From Actinomycetota bacterium (lineage in GTDB: Bacteria; Actinomycetota; Acidimicrobiia; Acidimicrobiales; Ilumatobacteraceae): DNA of 20,298 nt. The number at the start of each line of letters is the position of its first letter. Positions within the stretch are counted from its first letter, which is position 1. This document shows, piece after piece, positions 14,117 to 20,298 of this stretch. The notes beneath the pieces were generated by a model. The model was not told where the DNA came from and searched no databases. It saw only the letters and a program-made list of their open reading frames with translations. The translations under genes were made by a program, and so were the position numbers. The stretch spans positions 1 through 20,298 of the forward strand of contig WLSJ01000015.1 in assembly GCA_009705865.1 (NCBI GenBank). Direction: 5' to 3'.

Positions 14117-15029
14117 TTGTTTCTAGGTCAAGGCCGATATCGAGAATCGGTGAAGAGTGAGTTAACCCACCAACACTGATGAAATGAACACCGGTTTCAG
14201 CTACTGACCGCGCATTTGAGATGGTCAACCCGCCGCTTGCCTCTAGCAATACGGCATGTCCCGTTGATGCAGTGTGGCGATTTGCTATTGCAACAGCTTC
14301 TTTCATCACCGCTGGTGGCATGTTGTCAAGCAGCACCACGTTTGCCCCCGCATCTAAAGCAACCTGCAATTGTTCAAGTGTGTCAACTTCAATTTCGATA
14401 GGCAAAGAATCTGCAAGAGAACGAACTTTTGCAAATGCCTCTGCAACTCCGCCAGCAGCCACAATGTGGTTGTCCTTTACCAACGCTGCGTCGCTCAAGC
14501 TCATGCGATGATTTTGGCCACCGCCACATCGCACTGCGTACTTCTCCAAAGCGCGTAACCCAGGTGTCGTTTTACGCGTATCACGAATGATGGCGCCGGT
14601 GCCCGCTACTGCATCAACCCACGTGGCAGTTGCCGTGGCAATGCCCGACAAATGGCATAACAAATTCAACGCAGTGCGTTCAGCGGTGAGCATTAGTTGC
14701 GTGGGTGCAGTGACACGCATCAGTACTTCGCCAGCCTGTACGCGCTCTCCGTCGTTATGCCAATAGTCAATGGAGCTTGCGTGAGGTCCACACACCATCT
14801 CTATTACCGCAGCAGCAACAATGAGACCGGACACACACCCATCAGCACGAGAGCCGAATGTTGCCACACTGCGCTGTTCAAAGGGAACAGTTGCCACAGA
14901 AGTGACATCAATACCTCCGTCAAGATCTTCCAGAATCGTGTTCTCAATGACGTCTTCGATATATAGCGAATTCAAACCACCAGCTTCGAGAAGCGCACCA
15001 GTTTCTGTCGATAGTGAATACATATCCAT
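14109..15029 (-). CDS. nadC: nicotinate-nucleotide diphosphorylase (quinolinate phosphoribosyltransferase)
   Basis: Converts quinolinate and PRPP to nicotinate mononucleotide, CO2 and diphosphate, the third step of de novo NAD synthesis. It is 306 aa, slightly longer than the usual 280-290 because of an N-terminal extension. The diagnostic block RDTRKTTPGLRALEKYAVRCGGGQ is near 148-171, followed by NHRMSLSDAALVKDNH with its catalytic Lys and His. The C-terminal barrel strands are EVDTLEQ, VVLLDNM, LEASGG and ISVGGLTHS. The start ATG 15029 overlaps the nadB stop as TAATG, and GAGGTGA lies just upstream inside nadB, so it is translationally coupled. It is the last gene of nadABC. Confidence 0.96.
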   Translation of the reverse strand: MDMYSLSTETGALLEAGGLNSLYIEDVIENTILEDLDGGIDVTSVATVPFEQRSVATFGSRADGCVSGLIVAAAVIEMVCGPHASSIDYWHNDGERVQAGEVLMRVTAPTQLMLTAERTALNLLCHLSGIATATATWVDAVAGTGAIIRDTRKTTPGLRALEKYAVRCGGGQNHRMSLSDAALVKDNHIVAAGGVAEAFAKVRSLADSLPIEIEVDTLEQLQVALDAGANVVLLDNMPPAVMKEAVAIANRHTASTGHAVLLEASGGLTISNARSVAETGVHFISVGGLTHSSPILDIGLDLETII

Positions 15030-16666
15030 TAATTCACCTCAATCTGACCATTGACAATTCGGCATGCCAGATGATGATTCCACGCATCACTCGGCGTTTC
15101 AAAATCTGTGCGCCGATGACAGCCCCGGCTTTCGGTTCTGGTCTTTGCCGCTTCAACTACGGCCATAGCAATTGTCAGCATGTTTGTTGCTTCAAAAGAT
15201 TTGCGAGTTGGCACAACAGACTCAGACATGTTTGATGACAATGTATTCAGAATTCGCGATGCAGAGTCAAGGCCTTCTGGTGTTCGCAATACGCCAACAT
15301 ACTTGGACATTGCGGAGCGCAAAGCAGTGCGATGATACGAATCAATCAGCGCACCAGGTAATTCAACATCGTCTGGTTCTGCAGCTGGCGGTAATGACCA
15401 ACTCAATGCACGTCCGACGCGTGTTCCTGCCACTACCCCTTCAGTCAAACTGTTCGAAGCGAGTCGATTAGCGCCATGCACTCCTGTACACGCCGCTTCT
15501 CCGACTACATAAAGTCCTTGTAACCCAGTGGTGCCATTCAAAGTTGCCCGTATTCCCCCACACACGTAATGAGCAGCTGGTGCTACGGGAATCAATTCTG
15601 TTCGTGGATCAATTCCTGCATCAAGACACGAGGCGGTGATAGACGGAAACCGCTCTTCAAAATTCTCGATGTCTCGCCCATCGAGATACACGTGGTCACC
15701 GACACCAGCAGGTGCTTGCGCCATGCGTTCACTGATTGCTGCAGCCACGATGTCTCGAGGTGCTAGATCTTCTTGCGGGTGCACGCCCTTCATCACTCGT
15801 TGGCCTGCAGCATCCAGAAGGATCGCTCCTTCTCCACGAACTGCTTCACTAATGAGTGCCTGTTGCCCCGTCGCTTTACTTCCGCGCCACAAGACAGTGG
15901 GGTGAAATTGAATGAACTCAAGATCGCTTGCTTCTAAACCAGCGCGCATTGCAAGTGCGATGCCGTCACCTGTGACTGCAGATGGATTCGACGTTGATGC
16001 GTACACCTGGCCGTACCCGCCTGTTGCAATGATGACCGCACGGGCATTGACGATGCCAACGCTTTGCACTCCGCCGCTGCTGTCGAGCATTGCGACCTTG
16101 ACACCGGTGACTGCGCGGGTGCCATCAGATGTATGCCCAATCACAATGTCGAGCCCAAACGCGCGTTCCACTACATGAACACCAGCAAGTCGTACTGATT
16201 CATCAAGAGTTCGCTGCACTTCGGCACCCGATTGATCTCCACCAGCGTGAACAATGCGACGATGCGAATGTCCACCTTCACGTGTGAGCGCAACACCTTC
16301 ATGGAGGCCAGGATCGAACGCAGCTCCCAGTTCCATCAGATAACGAATTGCCGTTGGTGCTTCAGTGGCAAGTGTTCGCACAGCTTGTTCGTCACATAAT
16401 CCGGCACCTGCATCAAGTGTGTCTTGCACATGGTTCTCAATGGAATCGTTCGGGTCAAGAACTGCCGCTAAACCACCTTGCGCCCAGTTCGTACTTCCGG
16501 CGTCAAGAGTGTCTTTCGTAATCAAGATCACGTCACGCACAGGGCGCATTGCTAACGCAGCCGACAGCCCAGCAGCCCCTGACCCAAGAACAACTACATC
16601 AGTCTCCACCGACCACGTTGGTTCGGGAGCCGCTAGTTGACCAGGAACGCGATTATTCGCCGACAC
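15029..16666 (-). CDS. nadB: L-aspartate oxidase
   Basis: FAD enzyme that oxidises aspartate to iminoaspartate, which NadA uses. The dinucleotide motif VVVLGSGAAGLSAA is near the N-terminus, with TNWAQGGLAAVLD, the substrate-site segment EGVALTREGGHSHRRIVHAGGDQSG and the C-terminal GANRLASNSLTEGVV. This separates it from succinate dehydrogenase flavoproteins, which are the main alternative. The start is uncertain: GTG 16666 (545 aa, 14-bp overlap with nadA) is my choice, while TTG 16687 would give 552 aa. Neither has a Shine-Dalgarno, so translation probably depends on coupling to nadA. Confidence 0.95.
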   Translation of the reverse strand: MSANNRVPGQLAAPEPTWSVETDVVVLGSGAAGLSAALAMRPVRDVILITKDTLDAGSTNWAQGGLAAVLDPNDSIENHVQDTLDAGAGLCDEQAVRTLATEAPTAIRYLMELGAAFDPGLHEGVALTREGGHSHRRIVHAGGDQSGAEVQRTLDESVRLAGVHVVERAFGLDIVIGHTSDGTRAVTGVKVAMLDSSGGVQSVGIVNARAVIIATGGYGQVYASTSNPSAVTGDGIALAMRAGLEASDLEFIQFHPTVLWRGSKATGQQALISEAVRGEGAILLDAAGQRVMKGVHPQEDLAPRDIVAAAISERMAQAPAGVGDHVYLDGRDIENFEERFPSITASCLDAGIDPRTELIPVAPAAHYVCGGIRATLNGTTGLQGLYVVGEAACTGVHGANRLASNSLTEGVVAGTRVGRALSWSLPPAAEPDDVELPGALIDSYHRTALRSAMSKYVGVLRTPEGLDSASRILNTLSSNMSESVVPTRKSFEATNMLTIAMAVVEAAKTRTESRGCHRRTDFETPSDAWNHHLACRIVNGQIEVN

Positions 16667-17627
16667 GAGATGGTGTGCCAATTGCAATCATGCGTTCAAC
16701 AGACAAGCGGGCTTTATCTGCAATGTCACGTGGGATATCAACAACATCATTGCCATGAAGCAATGAGTGTTCCAGTTTTTCAGGTGTAATCATTTTCATG
16801 TATTTACACACAGCCGCACGATTCACCGCTTGAAACTCGGTAGTGACATTCACTTTGCGCAACTGATGCAGCATCCCGGTTTCTGTTGCCACAAGAACCT
16901 TGCGGGCTTTTGTTACGCGAGCTGCATCAAGCATGGCGCCAGTTGACAAAATATGTGTGCGCTCTGCAGGCACAACGCCTTCACTGGCCAAGTACAGCGC
17001 ACTGGTAGCACAACCACATTCGGGGTGAACAAAAAGTTCTGCGTCAGGTTCGGCTTCCACCATGGCTTTGAGATCTTGACCATTGATGCCAGCGTGAACA
17101 TGGCATTCACCCATCCAGATGTGCATGTTTGAACGCTTAGTTTGGCGCTGGACATGAGCGCCCAAAAATTGGTCAGGACAAAACAAGATTGGAGTATCAG
17201 CAGGAATAGAAGCGACTACTTCCACTGCGTTCGAACTGGTACAACAAATATCTGTCTCAGCTTTTACAGCCGCAGTGGTGTTGACATAACTAACAACTAC
17301 TGCACCAGGATGCTGTGCTTTCCACTCGCGCAATTGATCAGCAGTAATGGTGTCGGCCAATGAACAACCTGCGCGTTCATCAGGAATAAGAATTGTTTTG
17401 TCGTACGACAAAATCTTGGCGGTCTCTGCCATGAAGTGAACGCCGCAAAAAATGATTGTTGACTCTGGCACTGTCGCAGCTATTCGTGAGAGAGCAAGTG
17501 AATCCCCCACGTGATGTGCGACATCTTGGATCTCGGGCACCTGGTAGTTATGGGCAAGGATGACGGCGTCTTTTTCCGCCGCTAACGCCCGTATTCGCTT
17601 GGCCCACTCGGTGCTGTACTCGGTCAC
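16653..17627 (-). CDS. nadA: quinolinate synthase A
   Basis: A [4Fe-4S] enzyme condensing iminoaspartate with dihydroxyacetone phosphate to quinolinate. It is 324 aa. The three likely cluster ligands are Cys88 (AGCSLAD), Cys175 (MGECHVH) and Cys274 (AAVCKYM). Other family blocks are AHNYQVPEIQD, CGVHFMAETAKIL and NTTAAVKAETDICCTSSNA. The start is GTG 17627: a nearby ATG (17631) is out of frame. Minus-strand TAACCT ends 6 bp before the GTG with no Shine-Dalgarno, so a leaderless transcript is plausible. A TTCACA/TGTGAA inverted repeat lies just upstream. It overlaps nadB and heads nadABC. Confidence 0.96.
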   Translation of the reverse strand: MTEYSTEWAKRIRALAAEKDAVILAHNYQVPEIQDVAHHVGDSLALSRIAATVPESTIIFCGVHFMAETAKILSYDKTILIPDERAGCSLADTITADQLREWKAQHPGAVVVSYVNTTAAVKAETDICCTSSNAVEVVASIPADTPILFCPDQFLGAHVQRQTKRSNMHIWMGECHVHAGINGQDLKAMVEAEPDAELFVHPECGCATSALYLASEGVVPAERTHILSTGAMLDAARVTKARKVLVATETGMLHQLRKVNVTTEFQAVNRAAVCKYMKMITPEKLEHSLLHGNDVVDIPRDIADKARLSVERMIAIGTPSRVGE

Positions 17628-17647
17628 ACATCAAGGTTATGAGGCAC

Positions 17648-17671
17648 TTCACATAATTGCGCCCTTGTGAA
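17648..17671. repeat. inverted repeat upstream of nadA
   Basis: TTCACA (17648-17653) and TGTGAA (17666-17671) are perfect complements separated by 12 bp. They lie in the 58-bp gap between the 166-aa unknown gene and nadA, beginning 8 bp upstream of the candidate -10 TAACCT (17639-17634, minus). No T-run follows, so it is not an obvious terminator; an operator for a NAD-responsive repressor is possible. Confidence 0.4.
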
Positions 17672-17685
17672 TTGACGCACGTTCT

Positions 17686-18186
17686 CTATGAACCAGACGC
17701 CAACGTCACAGGCGGATCAAACCAAAATCGAGTGATTGCTTCAGCAAGTGACCCAGTGGCCGAACCGGGGTCTGTGACCACTTCATCGGGCTCATCGGCA
17801 AAACGCAACACACTTGCTACTCCGTTGTCGGCCACCATGACAACGAGACGCACACGTCGACGTTGTGCGTGTTCACTGGGTGCCCCTTCGATTGTTCCGT
17901 CAGAATTCAGTGGGGCTGCCCACCCCGTGGTGACTACGGCGGCAGCATCAAACATGCGCGCCAATGCACTAGTTGGTGCATCAAGCAATTCATAGACATC
18001 AGGATGCTGCGCAAGTAAACACATGTTTGGTTCCGTGGTTGGTCGTGCTACACAATTGACGCCATACAAACGTGCACCCGGTAGTTCAAACGAATCAATC
18101 ATGGTGTGCAGTTTTGCTTCCACCTCTACTGAAATCTCAGTGATGTCAGGAAGGATTTGGCTGTGTTGTGGTAATTCTGTATTCAT
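17686..18186 (-). CDS. hypothetical protein between iclR and nadA
   Basis: A 166-aa protein I do not recognise. It looks soluble, with a mixed alpha/beta composition: hydrophobic strands such as RRRVRLVVMVADNGVASVLRF, then an acidic DEPDEVVTDPGSATGS, and an end FWFDPPV. MFDAAAVVTTGWAAPLNSDGT in the middle resembles a small-molecule-binding core, but that is only an impression. No signal peptide or membrane segment is seen. Its position, 37 bp after iclR and 58 bp before nadA on the same strand, makes it either the tail of the iclR transcript or the head of the nad run. ATG 18186 has no clear Shine-Dalgarno. Confidence 0.7.
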   Translation of the reverse strand: MNTELPQHSQILPDITEISVEVEAKLHTMIDSFELPGARLYGVNCVARPTTEPNMCLLAQHPDVYELLDAPTSALARMFDAAAVVTTGWAAPLNSDGTIEGAPSEHAQRRRVRLVVMVADNGVASVLRFADEPDEVVTDPGSATGSLAEAITRFWFDPPVTLASGS

Positions 18187-18195
18187 AACTGCAAT

Positions 18196-18215
18196 GTGTG
18201 ACTAGGCGATCACAC
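18196..18215. repeat. inverted repeat between iclR and the 166-aa gene
   Basis: GTGTGA (18196-18201) and TCACAC (18210-18215) are perfect complements around an 8-bp spacer in the 37-bp gap. It resembles a CRP-like TGTGA/TCACA palindrome, but the spacer is 8 rather than 6. It could instead be a short hairpin after iclR; there is no T-run. Confidence 0.4.
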
Positions 18216-18223
18216 TTTGGCAA

Positions 18224-18874
18224 TTAGGACCGTAAAAAATCAGACAGTGTTTTTGCTCCGCGCACGACCAAGGTGCCGAACTTTGCGCCGGGACTATTGC
18301 TCATTCGTTCTAATGGTCCAGAGACTGACACTGCAGCGATGATTGCGCCATCAGCATCAAAAATCGGCGCACTGACTGATGCAACGCCTTTGACTCGTTC
18401 TTCGACTGACTCAATCCAGCCCGAAGAACTCAACCGTGAACCAGTAAGAACTCGCCCAGCTGATCCGCGCGCCAACGGAAACAATGCGCCTTCGGGCACA
18501 ATCCAGCGCAATCCGTTCGGAGATTCAAGCGACACGACACACCGTCGACCATCGGTTTCTGCGACAAAGACTTGCACGCTTTCCCCAGTGCGATCTCGCA
18601 AATCTGTCGCAACTTCACGAGCTCGTTCCAAGAAGGGAAATTGCACAGCTGCACCGCGGCCGAGACCCAACAGTGTCGGCCCCAAACAGTAGAGACCGTC
18701 TTTATTGCGACGTACTGCACCGTGATGTTCGAGAGCGGAGAGAAGTCGATGACACGTTGCGCGTGGAATATCTGTTGCTTCCATTACATCTGCCAGAGCT
18801 AACGGTCGAGTGACGAGAGCGTTGAGAACCACAAAGGCCTTGTCGAGAACTCCGACTCCTGATACGCTGTCCAT
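18224..18874 (-). CDS. IclR-family regulator of leucine genes (NdgR/LtbR type)
   Basis: A 216-aa DNA-binding regulator. An N-terminal winged helix-turn-helix (about 1-60, with DVMEATDIPRATCHRLLSAL) is followed by a ligand-binding domain containing VQVFVAETDGRRCVVSLES and EGVASVSAP-like KGVASVSAPIFDADGAIIAAVSVSGP. The start SGVGVLDKAFVVL and the order divergent from leuC match actinobacterial NdgR/LtbR, which control leuCD and related amino-acid genes. ATG 18874 was chosen from that similarity over an ATG 7 codons upstream. Minus-strand TACACT ends 9 bp before it and may be the -10. A TGGGA/TCCCA inverted repeat in the divergent gap is a candidate operator. The family assignment is firm; the regulon is inferred. 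Confidence 0.9.
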   Translation of the reverse strand: MDSVSGVGVLDKAFVVLNALVTRPLALADVMEATDIPRATCHRLLSALEHHGAVRRNKDGLYCLGPTLLGLGRGAAVQFPFLERAREVATDLRDRTGESVQVFVAETDGRRCVVSLESPNGLRWIVPEGALFPLARGSAGRVLTGSRLSSSGWIESVEERVKGVASVSAPIFDADGAIIAAVSVSGPLERMSNSPGAKFGTLVVRGAKTLSDFLRS

Positions 18875-18921
18875 TACTTGGGAAGTGTATCCCATATATT
18901 GAGATTCCGAAAGGAACCCCT
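18875..18921. promoter_or_regulatory. iclR/leuC divergent promoter region with candidate operator
   Basis: The 47-bp gap holds the inverted repeat TGGGA (18879-18883), 6 bp, TCCCA (18890-18894). On the plus strand TATATT at 18895-18900 is a good -10 for leuC, about 21 bp before its ATG, so the repeat sits in the -35/-10 spacer. On the minus strand TACACT (18889-18884) inside the repeat is a candidate iclR -10. AAAGGA 6 bp before the leuC ATG is its Shine-Dalgarno. Confidence 0.55.
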
Positions 18922-20298
18922 ATGTCGAATCCAATGACCCTCGCGCAAAAAGTATGGGACCAACATGTCGTGCACAGTGCCGCCGGCGACGCAGACTTGC
19001 TCTACATCGACCTTCACCTTGTTCATGAAGTAACAAGCCCGCAGGCTTTTGATGGTTTGCGTCTGACTGGTCGCCCATTGCGCCGTCCCGACCTCACCAT
19101 TGCTACAGAAGACCACAACGTGCCAACTGCTGATATCCATCTGCCAATCGCAGATCCCATTTCCGCAAAGCAAGTACAAGTGCTTCGCGACAATGCAGCT
19201 GAGTACGGCTTCACGTTGTTCCCCATGGGTGACCCAAATCAAGGAATCGTTCATGTCATCGGACCAGAACAAGGCCGCACGCTTCCCGGCATGACAATTG
19301 TTTGCGGCGATAGCCACACAGCAACTCATGGTGCGTTTGGCGCACTTGCATTCGGAATCGGTACCAGCGAGGTGGAACATGTTCTTGCAACACAGACACT
19401 TCCTCAGTCACGTCCGAAGTGGATGTCAATCACTGTTGAAGGCGACGCGCCAGAAGGCGTGACCGCAAAGGACATCATTCTTGCCATCATCGGAAAGATT
19501 GGTACAGGCGGCGGTATTGGCCACGTCATCGAATATCGCGGTTCTGCCATTCGCGCACTTTCCATGGAAGGCCGCATGACTGTATGCAACATGAGCATCG
19601 AAGCCGGTGCAAAAGCTGGCCTTATTGCACCAGACGACACAACTTTCGAATATCTCAAGGGTCGTGAGCATGCACCGAAGGGTGCCGACTGGGACGCAGC
19701 AGTTGCAGCGTGGAAAAACCTTCGTACAGACGATGGTGCACAGTTCGACGTTGAAGTCGTTATCGATGCAGCAACATTGTCGCCACATGTCAGTTGGGGT
19801 ACAAACCCAGCGCAAGTACTTCCGATTAACGGCATCATTCCTTCGCCAGCAGATGCACCAGATGAAACAAGCGCCAACACAATCAGTCGTGCACTTGAAT
19901 ACATGGGGCTCACTGCGGGTATGAACATGCGCGACGTTCCTGTCGACACCGTGTTTATCGGTTCATGCACTAATGGTCGCATTGAAGACATTCGTGCAGC
20001 AGCAGCTGTGTTCAAGGGCCGCACAGTCACCGTGAAGCGCGCCATGGTTGTTCCCGGCAGTCATGCTGTGCGCAACCAAGCAATTGCTGAAGGACTCGAC
20101 AAGATTCTCACCGCCGCCGGTGTCGATTTCCGTGAACCCGGATGCAGCATGTGTCTAGCCATGAACCCCGACAAGTTGGCGCCAGGCGAACGCGCCGCCA
20201 GCACTAGCAACAGAAACTTTGAAGGACGTCAAGGCCGCGGTGGACGCACACACCTTGTGTCCCCTGCCGTCGCTGCAGCAACCGCTGTTGCCGGACAC
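18922..20298 (+). CDS. leuC: 3-isopropylmalate dehydratase large subunit (3' end outside window)
   Basis: An aconitase-family [4Fe-4S] enzyme. With LeuD it isomerises 2- to 3-isopropylmalate, and probably also citramalate to 3-methylmalate in the CimA route. 459 residues are visible without a stop, so only a few to about 15 are missing. Cluster ligands are Cys349 (FIGSCTNGR), Cys408 and Cys411 (GCSMCLAMNP). Other family blocks are YIDLHLVHEVTSPQAFDGL, ATEDHNVPT, TIVCGDSHTATHGAFGALAFGIGTSEVEHVLATQ and NFEGRQGRGGRTHLVSP. ATG 18922 has AAAGGA 6 bases upstream. It is divergent from the IclR gene, as in other actinobacteria, where leuD follows. Confidence 0.97.
   Translation, partial: MSNPMTLAQKVWDQHVVHSAAGDADLLYIDLHLVHEVTSPQAFDGLRLTGRPLRRPDLTIATEDHNVPTADIHLPIADPISAKQVQVLRDNAAEYGFTLFPMGDPNQGIVHVIGPEQGRTLPGMTIVCGDSHTATHGAFGALAFGIGTSEVEHVLATQTLPQSRPKWMSITVEGDAPEGVTAKDIILAIIGKIGTGGGIGHVIEYRGSAIRALSMEGRMTVCNMSIEAGAKAGLIAPDDTTFEYLKGREHAPKGADWDAAVAAWKNLRTDDGAQFDVEVVIDAATLSPHVSWGTNPAQVLPINGIIPSPADAPDETSANTISRALEYMGLTAGMNMRDVPVDTVFIGSCTNGRIEDIRAAAAVFKGRTVTVKRAMVVPGSHAVRNQAIAEGLDKILTAAGVDFREPGCSMCLAMNPDKLAPGERAASTSNRNFEGRQGRGGRTHLVSPAVAAATAVAGH

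Noticed and set aside
18196..18215. CRP binding site between iclR and the 166-aa gene
   Set aside because: The TGTGA/TCACA arms are spaced 8 bp apart rather than 6, so it does not fit the CRP consensus; kept only as an inverted repeat.
19404..20045. 213-codon open frame on the minus strand inside leuC
   Set aside because: It is antisense to a conserved enzyme with intact cluster cysteines; its Ala/Ser/Thr-rich translation is what a strand shadow gives, and no promoter or ribosome site supports it.

Overview
The window looks like chromosomal DNA from a free-living actinobacterium, most likely Acidimicrobiia (for example an Ilumatobacter-like aquatic lineage). That placement is inferred from an NdgR/LtbR-type IclR regulator divergent from leuC, several FadE-type acyl-CoA dehydrogenases, nadABC in one run, apparent leaderless promoters and, by eye, near-balanced GC. 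No 16S or other marker settles it. Genes are tightly packed, often with ATGA or TAATG overlaps. I saw no mobile element, CRISPR array or prophage.

Layout. (1) 1-410: the 3' end of a plus-strand gene for a Ser/Thr/Tyr-rich, probably exported protein. (2) 436-4764, minus strand, in transcription order: gltX, a YdcF-like membrane protein, tRNA-Gln(CTG), a crotonase, an acyl-CoA dehydrogenase and tRNA-Glu(CTC). Glutamyl-tRNA synthetase therefore lies beside the two tRNAs a non-discriminating enzyme would charge. (3) 4822-5205, plus: a DUF2237 protein. (4) 5202-11346, minus: leuB, ilvE, an attenuator leader, cimA, a 176-aa unknown and a 594-aa acyl-CoA dehydrogenase. (5) 11386-14116, plus: greA, an alpha/beta hydrolase and an ABC1/UbiB-family kinase-like protein. 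(6) 14109-18874, minus: iclR, a 166-aa unknown, then nadA-nadB-nadC. (7) 18922-20298, plus: leuC, cut by the window edge a few residues before its expected end.

How the genes fit together. CimA makes citramalate from pyruvate and acetyl-CoA. LeuC (with LeuD, outside the window) and LeuB carry it to 2-oxobutyrate for isoleucine, and also serve leucine synthesis. IlvE does the last transamination. The most interesting element lies between ilvE and cimA: a 21-codon leader peptide with four consecutive Ile codons (plus Leu and Val codons), a strong hairpin that starts at its stop codon, then a 7-bp stem with a T-run just before cimA. A promoter-like pair places the transcription start at the leader's ATG. 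This is the architecture of ribosome-mediated transcription attenuation, and the sensed amino acid matches the product of the citramalate pathway. The second BCAA control point is the IclR gene divergent from leuC, with an inverted repeat in the 47-bp gap. The nadABC run makes the NAD precursor nicotinate mononucleotide from aspartate.
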